Positions 11,487 through 20,990 of a stretch of DNA of 64,000 bases are shown one piece after another. Positions within the stretch are counted from its first letter, which is position 1. Each line of letters opens with the position of its first letter. The notes beneath the pieces are model-generated. The model made no database searches. It worked only from the letters and a program-made list of their open reading frames with translations, and had not been told where the DNA came from. The stretch covers positions 53,076,001 through 53,140,000 of the forward strand of contig CM044320.1 of the NCBI GenBank assembly GCA_024291935.2, given 5' to 3'. This stretch comes from Okapia johnstoni. Its lineage: Eukaryota > Chordata > Mammalia > Artiodactyla > Giraffidae. The position numbers and the translations under genes are program-made.

Positions 11487-14003
11487 GAGGATATTTGCAG
11501 GTAGGGAGGAACTTTCCTGACTCTCTTCCTGTGGGTCCTAGGTGACCCACAGGGCAGTGCTCATGCTGGGGTTCCCAACTTTTGTTTCAGACACAGAAGT
11601 CCAATTGATCTGCCCAGAGTTGCCCTGGGTAGTTTTTCTATCCAAGTGAGGCAAGCAACTTTAGATCAGCCTCCAAGGAATTAGATTTGTGGGAGAAAAA
11701 TACTTAACATCCTTGTATTGTATTGACCAATACTTTTCCTCAATCCCCACATTTCCACTCTCTCTTTGGTGCTTCCCTCATGTCCCTACTCCCTTGGAAG
11801 CAGTTAGGCTCTTCTGTGTTGACTACCTCAGAGAAAAGATGCTACAATGGAAAAAGAGCCAGGGAAAAGATTGTTCTGGCTTTGGAGTTTCAAAAGCTTA
11901 TGTAGGCCATTAGGGAAATGGAAAAGACCCACAGAAAGGACAAAACATTGGCAGAAATACCGTGAAAGAGAACAAAATTCCTCCCCAGCCCTACCTAATG
12001 AGCTCTAAGAACTGGGGAGAACCCAGGGGGAAAGAAAAATTGGTGGGGTCTGGGACAAGAGCACCAGATCTGAAGGGACTCTGTAGGCATGAGAAGAAAG
12101 ACTTCACAGACCACCCATTGTCCACTCCCATGACCCTGTGTATCACCCATGCCTGGGGCTACACTAGTTACCTTGTCCTTTGGCTTCCAGTGAGAATGTC
12201 TCGCTGACTGTTTAGCAGGAATAACAGTGGACTATGCCCCCAAACTTGGCTGTGTTGCTGCAGCTGGACTTAGGCCATGTGATCAACCTAACACACAATA
12301 TCTCAGGGTAGTTTGAAGTCCCCAAGGAGAATGCAGCCCTCGGGTACCTGATAAGGTCTCTCTATGGAATGAAAAGTCCCTTGTGTCTACAACTGAAGGC
12401 TGAAGGAAAACAGCTCAAGATTTTCCCTGAGCAAAAACCATGGTTAAGCCTCTCAAGTCCTCTCAACTACATGACTCTCTGGTTCTTCGAAAGGGAACCA
12501 CATTGCTCTTTCATGTTGGGGAATTTTGGGCAGTTTCCCACAGAGCTGGTCCAGTGGTCTATTTGGATGATTCTACTCTGTCTTCCATTTCACGTCTCTG
12601 AGCTAATCTTGACCTTGATCCGGGATAACTGCCTGGTTTTCCAGGTTCTCACAGCCCTCACCACAGAAGCCTGCCCTCCCAGTTCCCAGGCCAGAGTGTG
12701 TGCAGGTTTCATCTCTTCCACTTCCCTGGAGTGTCAGTCCCAATGCCAGCAACCTTTTCTTCTCATGGGCATATCAGTCACACACCTAGAGGTTCCCTAA
12801 CTTCTATGACCCTCAACTCCACCACACCTCATCTTCCCTAAGACGGAGCGAGTTGCAGATGAAACTGAATCCTCAGGCCATACCATAAGTACCAGAAAGT
12901 GGTGGTCATACCTTGGATGAGTCAAGGTACTATACTAACAGAACCAGTCTGGGCCAGTGGCTGGCCTGGATTGCCTCTTATTAATGTGGAATTCCTTCTT
13001 CACTCTCTTTCCTCCCATGTGGCTGGTATGGTCAGATCATCCTAGACTAAGCATATGCTCCACTTCACTAGGGGGAGGGTAGTAGGGTGGCTCCAGACCC
13101 TAAGGAAAGGATTTGCCTATAATTTAGAGGTAAGGTCCAAAGGGCCACAGAATGAGCCTGTAGGCAAGTACCAATAGCTGAGGTTTTAAACTAGAGAAGA
13201 AAAGGTGCAGGCCAACCAGATAATTCTTCAATAGTAAAGTTTTCTGATCATGCCTACACTGAAAAGATGAACACAAAAACACATAAAGTGGGAGGAACAT
13301 CTCTGGCTTATGTCACATACTTAGCACATTGTTCATTTTCATCTTTGCACTTTCCCCTGCCCATCTCTGCTTCACAGAGGTGAAGGATTAATTAAGGTAG
13401 ATAAAATGTTCTACAGGTCTCAGATGAACGTTCTTATAAAACTGCAAGAATGCGCACCATTACTGACCCTAATTAGCCTGAAGTCAAATGAGTATTAACT
13501 AGATTTAAAGGTAAAGGAATATTGGTGTATGTTTCAAAGCTCCCACTACCCAAGGAGAAGACATGCCCCATGAAAGAAGATGTTTCCTGGTGAAATTATT
13601 AAAGTATTCAGAGTGAAAAAAAAAAAAGGAAAGAGGTAAACATCAAACATCAAGGGAGTATGAGTGACCATGAAAGCGGACTAGTTAACAGAAACAATGT
13701 AGGTCCTCCACCAAGGTGACAGCATAACTGATTTTTATATAAGATTTTTCAGGTCAAGTCTATTAAAGAATCTGTCAGCTCCGTGAACTTTCATTGTGGT
13801 GCCATTTCTCTGCATTGAATGCTGGCTGAAATTAATGGTTCATGGGTTAGGGGTGGAAAGCTTTTAATAAAACACAGACATTTTTGTGGTAAATTATGGT
13901 AGCTAGGAGTTTGTGGTTGGGGGAGGGGAATGTTCTAGAACATTTCTTACAGCAATTGTCCTAGCAATCATACACTACCTGATTTCTCATCTTCGGTGAG
14001 TGC
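11487..14003. other. Unique DNA, no gene recognised
   Basis: 2.5 kb with no repeat I can name. The largest open frame, 12369-12800 (+, 143 codons), starts with Met and has hydrophobic patches. It matches no domain I know and has no obvious promoter or flanking splice structure. A short A-run lies at 13615-13627. Confidence 0.45.
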
Positions 14004-14165
14004 AGTCAGTTAGCCTTTTTGTGCCTCAATTTCCTCATTTGTAGAAAGGGGAAAATGTTGACCTTATAAAGTTGGTGTGAGGAAAAATGAATTAATAGAT
14101 GAAAACACTGGTATGAAAAATAGTACTAAAGGAGTAACTATCATTATTATGATTATCATTGCTGT
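14004..14165 (+). mobile_element. MIR SINE fragment
   Basis: 'cagtcagttagcctttttgtgcctcaatttcctcatttgtagaaagggg' is the MIR core, followed by the diverged tail with 'aactatcattattatgatt'. Confidence 0.75.
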
Positions 14166-14540
14166 AACTGTACTCTGCCCTTGGACAGAGAATCTACTGG
14201 AGACTGAATAGGCCTTATAAAGGCCCCAAAGAAGGCCTAAAAACCCAGGGAAGAGAAAATGGAGAAGGAAAGATGCGAAGTGAAAGGACAGTAGATCTGC
14301 TATGAGGATTTGCTTGGATAAGTTTTCACCTATTCCAATGGCTTTTTCATGCTATTCCGCTTCATTTGAAGCCATTATCAAAATAGTACTTGGCCTATAG
14401 AAGCAAACTGTTTCCAAGCATAGTCAAGGCCTGTTTGTAGCCCAGTATTTTGAAATAGCATAGGACGCAACAGCATTATTTGGCCCTTCTCTCTCAGTTG
14501 TCATGAGATTACCTGAAAAGTATATTTTAGATAATGGAAA

Positions 14541-15011
14541 TGAGACAGGCTGGAACCTGGGGCCCTTGCCTGCAGTGCTACAAAGCTCACATGTGGACAC
14601 ACTTTTCCTTGAGCTACAAAATACAAATAAACTGTAGGAGACTAAAAATCACTGAGTGCATGCACAGTTGGGGCAAATTCTGGGCCAAAAGATACAAAAA
14701 AGACAAAAAAAACTCAACAACCATTTCTGAAGAGCTGGGAGCAAAACCTGGGTGTCAGGAGCAAAATCAGGATACTGTACATACCACCACCTAAAGGGAG
14801 GGCAACCTGCCTAAGCCACCCCTCCAGCCTAATGCCTGGACACACCTCTACTTGCTCCCAATCTGGAGTGGGGTGCAGAAAGCCTGTTACTTGTTTTCAT
14901 TCCCTCCTGCAGCTAGTGCAGAAGCCCCAGTAAAGCCTTGCCTGAATTTCTTGTCTGGCCTTTAGTCAATTTCTATTGATTGGAGAAGGGCAAGGACTCT
15001 GGTTGGTATCA
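14541..15011 (+). mobile_element. Solo LTR of a class I-like endogenous retrovirus
   Basis: A 471-bp segment starts TG (tgagacaggctgg) and ends CA (ggttggtatca), with the 4-bp direct repeat GAAA on both sides (14537-14540, 15012-15015). Its 3' part has the order expected of a gammaretrovirus-like LTR: 'ccagtaaagccttgcctgaatttcttgtctggcc', then 'tcaatttctattgattgg'. The polyadenylation hexamer appears as AGTAAA at 14929-14934. No internal retroviral sequence, primer-binding site or second LTR is seen nearby. The simplest reading is a solo LTR left by LTR-LTR recombination. The family name is not assigned. Confidence 0.72.
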
Positions 15012-15015
15012 GAAA

Positions 15016-16005
15016 GGAGATGGGTAGTAATAACATTTGTCAATTATTTCCAACCCTCCTCCTGCTGGACACATGATGGGATTATACTTCTGGTCCCCTT
15101 TGGGGCATTGTATGGGGTCAATGGGCTGGTTCCTGCCAATGAGTTGTGAAAAGCAGTGAGATGTGTCCCTTCCAGGCTGAAGTATTTAATAGCCAATGCA
15201 ACACCCACCAATCCTCTGTTCCCCTCTGGCTTGAAAGCCAGCAACTTTGAGCCTGTGACTGTTCATCAGCCTCATTTCTTCATGACTGATCAATGATGAG
15301 CAGAACCACCTCATTCCCATATCTCTTCTGACCAATTCCCAGTGAACAGGTAGCATGAGAGAGAAAGAGACTTATTGTTGAAAGCAGCTGTTTAGGGGAT
15401 TTCAGCTGTTTGTTATTGCAACATAACCTAATCTCTTGTGACGGATACAGGTGTCTTCAGTGTAAAAAGCTATTTGTACACTGAAAGAGTGAATTATTAA
15501 TATAAGAGTGAAAGTCCATCCTGACTACTGTCCCCGGGCATATCTTTGTAAAATACCTCTTGGATTATAAGATTCATCTTGCAGTCTGGTGTGAGATCTT
15601 AGCTCCCTGGCTTTGCTTCTCAATCCCACATTTGACTTTCTGTCCCACAACTTCAGTAAAGAAACATTCTCAATTAAGACTGAACTCTTTGTCATGGAAC
15701 CTCAACAAGACTTATTTAGTATTGCCTCCCCAAGTACAAACTGTTTCCCTAACAAGAGCAACTCTACTGTTCTCTGCCTGTTTAAATCCTATCCTTTGAA
15801 TGTAACTGTTACTATCGTTCCAGAGAGCAACTGGAAAATGATTATGAAACTTTAGCACATGGTTATTGTGTTCATTATCATTAAATATAGATCAACAAGT
15901 AAAATACAAGAGGGCCATGCAAGGTCCAATAATGACAACATGAGAAGGACCAAAGATTGTAATGAACAACTGATGTTCTTGCACATCTGTAGAAATAGTC
16001 TTCAT
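15016..16005. other. Unique DNA, no gene recognised
   Basis: No clear repeat. Two overlapping 80-codon open frames at 15560-15855 have no recognisable domain. Confidence 0.45.
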
Positions 16006-16450
16006 TGGCCATGGTGTTACATCCAGGATCTTCTATCACAAGTGTGTAAAATTGCACCTCTAAGATATTCACTGCATAGTGTTCATCATGGTGAGAAACT
16101 GGGAAATCCTCAGTGGCCACCAATATGGCGCTGACTAAATTAATTACCATGGATCCATAAACTGATATGCTGAGCAAGTGTTAAAAGGGATGGAGTAATA
16201 CGTATTGACACAAATAGATAAGCATGATATATGGTTGTGTAAAGAAAAACCTGAAGAGCACTATATGTGATATGATTTCATATATGTTGCTGAATACATG
16301 TTATATTCATAAAAGACCTGCAAGGATGCTTACTAAACCAATAGCAATGGCGACATCTGTGGGGTAACTGCTGGAGTGGAGTAGGGAACTCCTGCACTTT
16401 TTACTGTATTCCTGGACCTCTTACAAGAATAATTTATTACTTTTACGGCA
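16006..16450 (+). mobile_element. Old L1 LINE 3' fragment
   Basis: Diverged match to the L1 3' ORF2/UTR order: 'ttcactgcatagtgttcatcatggtgagaaactgggaa' (cf. attcactgtagcattgtt...aaactggaaac), a 'taaattaattaccatggatcc' segment and 'ctgcaaggatgcttactaaacc'. Family unassigned. Confidence 0.5.
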
Positions 16451-16471
16451 ACAGTAACAACAACTATTGTT

Positions 16472-16690
16472 GTGTAAGCACTCACTATGTGCCAAGATGC
16501 CACTAAATTCATGTGATAATCCTCAAAATGTGATGCCAAGAAGAAAGGCATTTTGTTATCCTTATTCAAAGGATGAGAAACCTGAGGAACAGAGAAGCAA
16601 AGCAATTCACCCAGAGCTAGTAAATGTCAGAATCAGGATTTGAACCTAGAGAGTTTGCTCCATATAGTGTGATCTTAATCACTAAATTAT
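16472..16690 (-). mobile_element. MIR SINE
   Basis: Reverse-complement MIR: 'taagcactcactatgtgccaagatgcc', 'caaaggatgagaaacctgaggaacagagaagc', 'cagaatcaggatttgaacc', 'gtgatcttaatcac'. Confidence 0.85.
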
Positions 16691-16781
16691 AATACAAATA
16701 AATAATTTTTAAAAACCTGTTCTTCTTTTAGGATATAGTTCAACTCTCATTTCTGTGATGTGACCTCTGATCACCTTAGGC

Positions 16782-17215
16782 CATTCATTCATTCATTCAT
16801 TCAACAACCCTTGACTAAACACTTACAATGGTCAGAGGGTCTGTTTGAGATATTGCAGAATATATAAGTTAAATAACCCATAATTCCTGCTACTGAAGAG
16901 CTTACAGTCTAACAGGTGAAGAGAAAGTGACTTCAGAAACTAGGATGGCAAGTGCTAAGAAACAGAGACAAGATTCTCTAAGAGCTCAGAGAAAAAGAGG
17001 AGGCACTTCCAACCTGGAAGCAGAGACAAGCCTTGAAGGCAAGAAGGATGTCGAGAAAAGCAAATTGTTCCCTTTGGCTGGAGTGAAGGGAGTAACAGTC
17101 AAAGCTGCAGAGATGGGGAGAGGAAGGTCTTGACATCATGCTCAGGGTTGTGACTTTGGTTTAGAGAGAAGTAAGACCCCATGAGAAAATCTGTAGTCGT
17201 TCAGTGATAGAATCA
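16782..17215. mobile_element. Old interspersed repeat, probably L1M-type 3' UTR
   Basis: Begins with (CATT)n at 16782-16803 and 'caacaacccttgactaaacacttac', and contains 'gaagagcttacagtctaacagg', the hallmark of the ancient repeat also seen at 1-710 and 19-21 kb. The 68-codon open frame at 16927-17133 lies inside it. Confidence 0.5.
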
Positions 17216-17224
17216 GAGAGCAAG

Positions 17225-17292
17225 TGAATGACAATAGCAAGTATTTATCAAGTGTCAGACAGATGGTAAATATTCACTGATAGTAACTCATT
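17225..17292 (-). mobile_element. MIR SINE, left part of split copy
   Basis: 'agcaagtatttatcaagtgtcagacagatgg' is the start of a reverse-complement MIR that resumes after the Bov-tA2 at 17612. Confidence 0.7.
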
Positions 17293-17611
17293 GTAAGTGA
17301 AGTGAAAGTCGCTTAGTCATGTCCAACTCTTTCTGACCCCATGGACTATACGGTCCATGGAATTCTCCAGGCCAGAATACTGGAGTGGGTAGCATTTCCC
17401 TTCTCCAGGGGATCTTCCCAACCCAGCGATCAAACCCAGGTCTCCCACACTGCAGGTGGATTCTTTACCAGCTGAGCCACAAGGGAAGTCCAAGAATATT
17501 GGTGTGAGTAGCCTATCCCTTCTCTAGCGGATCTTCCCAACTCAGGAATCAAACCAGGGTCTCCTGCATTGCAGGCAGATTCTTTATCAACTGAGCTATC
17601 AGGGAAGCCCC
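17293..17611 (-). mobile_element. Bov-tA2-type SINE with two tRNA-like units
   Basis: Reverse-complement BovA body (gtgaaagtcgcttagtcatgtcc) followed by two successive tRNA-Glu-like heads. Each head ends in the complement of the SINE start ('gccacaagggaagtcc' near 17480, 'ctatcagggaagcccc' near 17600). An 11-bp TSD with one mismatch, agtaactcatt / agtaattcatt, flanks it (17282-17292, 17612-17622). It sits inside a MIR. Confidence 0.92.
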
Positions 17612-17776
17612 AGTAATTCATTAAATCCTCAGAATAACCCTAAGAGGAGATTACTGATACTCTCCCATTTTTATAGAGAGCTGAAATAACTGACTAGTTG
17701 AGTAGCACAACCGGGATGTGAACCCAAGCAGTCTGGGTCCAAAGTTTGCACCTTTAACCACTTTATTATACTACAT
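17612..17776 (-). mobile_element. MIR SINE, right part of split copy
   Basis: 'taattcattaaatcctcagaataaccc', 'gatgtgaacccaagcagtctgggtcc', 'cctttaaccactttattata' complete the reverse-complement MIR begun at 17225. Confidence 0.85.
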
Positions 17777-18082
17777 TTTGTTGGAAAAATCTCTATTGTG
17801 CCAATGCTTGGGGGTAGCTTGGGGAGGAGAGAGCCTTAAGGGGCAGGAAAGATGGTTAGGACACCATCACAATACTCCAGGCCACCACCCCAAACTCACA
17901 CAAAGTACATATTTGATCTTTCATTCTATTGTCAGGATTTCTTACATGTATTAGTGTTTTCAAGTGGACAAGAAGTTATCAAAAGCATGTTTCTATAATC
18001 TATGTAATATTTAAACACACGTGAACACATATATCCAGAGAAGGCAATGGCACCCCACTCCAGTACTCTTGCCTGGAAAATC

Positions 18083-18110
18083 CCATGGATGGAGGATTTT
18101 CCATCCATGG
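18083..18110. repeat. Short inverted repeat inside SINE
   Basis: Arms ccatggatgg (18083-18092) and ccatccatgg (18101-18110) are perfect reverse complements around an 8-base spacer. A second overlapping pair, ggaaaatcc / ggattttcc, lies at 18075-18083 and 18094-18102. Confidence 0.9.
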
Positions 18111-18144
18111 AGTCGCTAAGAGTCGGACATGACTGAAGCGACTT

Positions 18145-18180
<36 letters not shown>
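18145..18180 (+). repeat. (AGC)12 microsatellite
   Basis: Twelve perfect trinucleotide units forming the end of a Bov-A2 SINE. Confidence 0.97.
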
Positions 18181-18181
<1 letters not shown>

Positions 18182-18269
18182 CTCATATATCACGTAAAAG
18201 GGTTTGAATGAATGATTTCTAGTATTCTGTCATTCTCTGATTCTGTAGGAAGTAGATCATGATGATAAT

Positions 18270-18498
18270 TAGAGTAACACACTCCAATGCATGGCACCTT
18301 ACTGTTTTACACTTTCCTCTAGAGTACCATTCTATTTAATTCTGACCTTTTGAATGGACTCTTGAAGCGGATAGAGCAAGCACTTCTTACAGAGGAAAAA
18401 AATTGATCACGTGAGGTTAGATGAACTGCCTAAAGCCGAGGAGCTCCCAAGCAATATAATCTGAACTCAAATTCTGTGGTTCTCCATGACAGAGCTCT
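18270..18498 (-). mobile_element. MIR SINE (diverged)
   Basis: 'ccattctatttaattctgacc', 'gaggttagatgaactgcctaaagcc' and 'ctgaactcaaattctgtgg' follow the reverse-complement MIR order. Confidence 0.55.
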
Positions 18499-19015
18499 CC
18501 TAAAAACACAACCTAACCTTCATAGTCAACTTTGCTTCTGAGAAACTCAGTGTTTCAGAAACTGCCCTCAGCTTTTCTAAAGGGGTGGAGAGGTAAAACT
18601 GAAACTGCTTTTAAAGTGAACCAACCTTATCACAATTTATGGGTGCCTCAGAGCTGGAGTGATCAAGTGCTGGACTGTAGACCCCAGTGGGGTGCTGCCA
18701 CCACCCACCACATTGCTAAGGCTGAACCTTCCATTTTAAGGTCACATTAATTTTGTTGCCCTGGCGTTCATCCATAAATGCTTTGATGTGGATAGACTTG
18801 GGTATGAAGTCACTCTCTCCGACTCACTTCTACTTCAAAGAAACGAATTAAAAATGAATCCACCTCAGGTACGTCAAAACACTGAAAATCATGAGCCATT
18901 CCCTGCCAGCTTTTGTAAGACACCCTCCTGGACATGATTACATGGAGTACTGTTTGTGGAAGTGTCCAGCACAGCACCAAGCACCTACTAGTGTCTGGAT
19001 AACCAGTCATTTCTG
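18499..19015. other. Unique DNA, no gene seen
   Basis: No recognisable repeat or exon. Open frames reach at most 109 codons (minus, 18810-19139) and continue into the old repeat that follows. Confidence 0.45.
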
Positions 19016-19568
19016 ACACCGCTTGGGCCAGGCTCTGTTCTAGGTGCAGGAAATAGGGCAGCACACAAAGCAGGTGAGGCTTCTGTCCTCCAGGAGCCCA
19101 GCTGGGAAAGGCAAAAAAAATGAATGAGGAAATAAACAAGAAGGTATGTCAGGTCCCGGAAAGAGCTATGAAGGAAATGAAACAGGTGACATGGTGGAAA
19201 GTGACAATGAAACGACTTCAGATACTGTAGTCAGGGGAGACCTTGTGACAGGAAGTCTTTCTTTGAAGGGTCAGCCATCCAACTGGCTGCAGGAATGTCC
19301 CTTGGGCAGAGCTCACATGGGTTGAGCCTGGGAGGGACGAAAGAAGGTGATGTGGCTGGAGTGTGAACAAGGGGGAGAAGCTAAGACAGCATTCTAAAAA
19401 GGAGGTAGCAACCAGGCCATGGAAAGTCTTGGTAGGCTGGAGAGAGGAGTGTGGTTGTGTTCAAGTGGGATTGGAAGTGAATGGGGTGGTTAAGTATGAC
19501 TTGAACTGACCTATGTTGGGAAAACCTGACTCTAGCTGTTGGGCGGAGACTGGAGCGAGGAGGGAAAT
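19016..19568. mobile_element. Old interspersed repeat, probably L1M-type 3' UTR (left part)
   Basis: Shows 'ggccaggctctgttctaggtgcagg', 'ctgtcctccaggagcccagctggg', 'ggaaataaacaagaaggtatgtcagg' and 'ggccatggaaagtcttggtaggc', the ordered hallmarks of the ancient repeat at 1-710. It is interrupted at 19569 by an MLT1 LTR and resumes at 19892. Confidence 0.55.
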
Positions 19569-19891
19569 GTGCTAGTTAGCCATGGCAGCTACAATAAAAT
19601 GCCAGAGATTGGGTGGCTTAAACAACAGATATTTGTTTCCCACAGTTCTGGACACTGGGAAGATCACGGTGACAGCAGACCTACTTCCTGCCTTATAAAT
19701 GGCCATCTTTTCTTTGTGTCCTCACATGACAGAAAGCTCTGGTCTGTCTTCCTCTTCTTATAAGGACACTAATCCCATCCTGAGGACCCCACTCTCATGA
19801 CCTCATCTAAATCTAATTACCCCCCAAAGCATTGGGGGTTAGAGCTTCAACATATGGCTTTTAGGGAGACACAGACTTGCAGTTCATAACA
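19569..19891 (-). mobile_element. MLT1-type MaLR LTR
   Basis: Reverse complement of an MLT1 LTR. It runs from 'tgtgctagttagccatggc' through 'gattgggtggcttaaacaac', 'cttcttataaggacac' and 'ctcatgacctcatctaaatc' to 'cagttcataaca'. Both TG/CA ends are recognisable. No internal MaLR sequence is attached, so it is a solo LTR inserted in an older repeat. Confidence 0.87.
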
Positions 19892-19990
19892 GGGCAGGTG
19901 GAAACAGTGAGAGGAGGTGGCAGCAGAGATCCAGGTGAGAGATGGCTGGACCTGGACCAGGGTGGATGTAACTCAGTAGAGAGATGCAGG
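19892..19990. mobile_element. Old interspersed repeat (right part after MLT1)
   Basis: 'gagaggaggtggcagcagagatccaggtgagagatgg' continues the repeat broken at 19568. Confidence 0.5.
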
Positions 19991-20244
19991 CACATTCAAG
20001 TTGCCTTTGGAGTTGAAGCCCACAGGACAGGCCCTGAATGAATGCTTCCACACACATATATTTTTCCTGTTTCTTCCTTGCCATCTCCTTCATTTTTTGG
20101 CAAAAGGTTATTTCCATGGTAATTTACATCTTTTTTCTTTAAAGGCACGATGATAATTACAACCAAAGCCAATTCAAACAAATTCAACAAAACTTCATTC
20201 CGAAGAGAATACACAACTTCTCACATCAGATGTTCTTTCTCTTC

Positions 20245-20334
20245 ATTTCAGCTTATTTCAACAATGGGTTGTGATTGGCAGTTATGAGCCAAGCACTATG
20301 ATTGGTTGTGGCAGTTCCGGTGAAAAAGACAAAG
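20245..20334. mobile_element. Old interspersed repeat, L1M-like (left of CHR SINE)
   Basis: 'gagccaagcactatgattggttgtgg...gtgaaaaagac' corresponds to the start of the ancient repeat. It resumes after the CHR SINE at 20557. Confidence 0.45.
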
Positions 20335-20556
20335 GGACTTCCCTGGTGGTCCAGTGTTAAGAATTCATCTTCCAGTGCAGGGGATGCAGATTCAATCCCT
20401 CGTCAAGGAACTAAGATCCTGGGCCAGGGGACTAAGCCCACACGCTGCAGCTACTGAGCCCACACACTCTGGAGCCTGCGCGCTGCGTGAAGAGCCTGCA
20501 TGTTGCAACTGAGACCTGACGTAGCCAAATAAATAAATAATAAAGAAAACAAAAAG
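20335..20556 (+). mobile_element. CHR-type tRNA-Glu SINE
   Basis: 'gacttccctggtggtccagtg...gattcaatccctcgtcaaggaactaagatcc...cacacgctgcagctactgagcccacacactctggagcc', ending '(AAAT)n'. TSD gaaaaagacaaag / gaaaaagacacag at 20322-20334 and 20557-20569 (12 of 13). Confidence 0.95.
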
Positions 20557-20990
20557 GAAAAAGACACAGAGTTATACTTCAATGATCTCACAGTCCAAGA
20601 AAGGAGAAAGATGGTCAAGGAAACAAGATAATATAAAAGAGACAAGTGAAACACGGGTATATGCAAGATGCAGGGCACAGAAACAATGCAGAGGGAGAAA
20701 GGAACACTCAGAGGGAGAGCAAGAGAGACCTTCCCAGAGCAGGTGCCTGCTGGCCTAAGGACCAGCGAAGGACAGTTCCCTGGTGGACAAGGGGGTTGCA
20801 GGGCAGGTGGAACAGCATAGGCTAATACTCACAGGAGCAAAATAGCCAAGTTTGTCTGAGGAAGTATAGGCTGCTTAGAATTGCTGGAGCCAGTGTAACA
20901 ACAGAAGGAGATGAGGCTGTCAGCATAAGCCAGACCCAGATCGTAAAAGGCCTCATTTACTGTAATTAACAAGCTTGTACTACATTCTGT
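20557..20990. mobile_element. Old interspersed repeat, L1M-like (right of CHR SINE)
   Basis: Contains 'gatctcacagtccaagaaagg', 'ggaaacaagataatataaaag', 'gagagaccttcccagagcagg', 'gcagggcaggtggaacagc' and 'gatcgtaaaaggcctc'. These are the same ordered blocks as the copy at 19.0-19.9 kb, in the same orientation. Confidence 0.5.

Larger units (their letters stand above)
18036..18180 (+). mobile_element. Bov-A2-type SINE with (AGC)n tail and internal inverted repeat
   Basis: Body only: 'gagaaggcaatggcaccccactcc' to 'cggacatgactgaagcgactt', then (AGC)12. TSD acacatatatc / actcatatatc at 18025-18035 and 18181-18191 (10 of 11 identical). The usual segment between 'cccatggatgg' and the final 'ccatgg' is replaced by an inverted copy (18083-18110). 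Poly-Ala or poly-Leu open frames on the minus strand (17932-18186) are translations of the tail. Confidence 0.92.

Noticed and set aside
17932..18186. Poly-alanine or poly-leucine proteins on the minus strand
   Set aside because: Translations of the (AGC)12 end of a Bov-A2 SINE.
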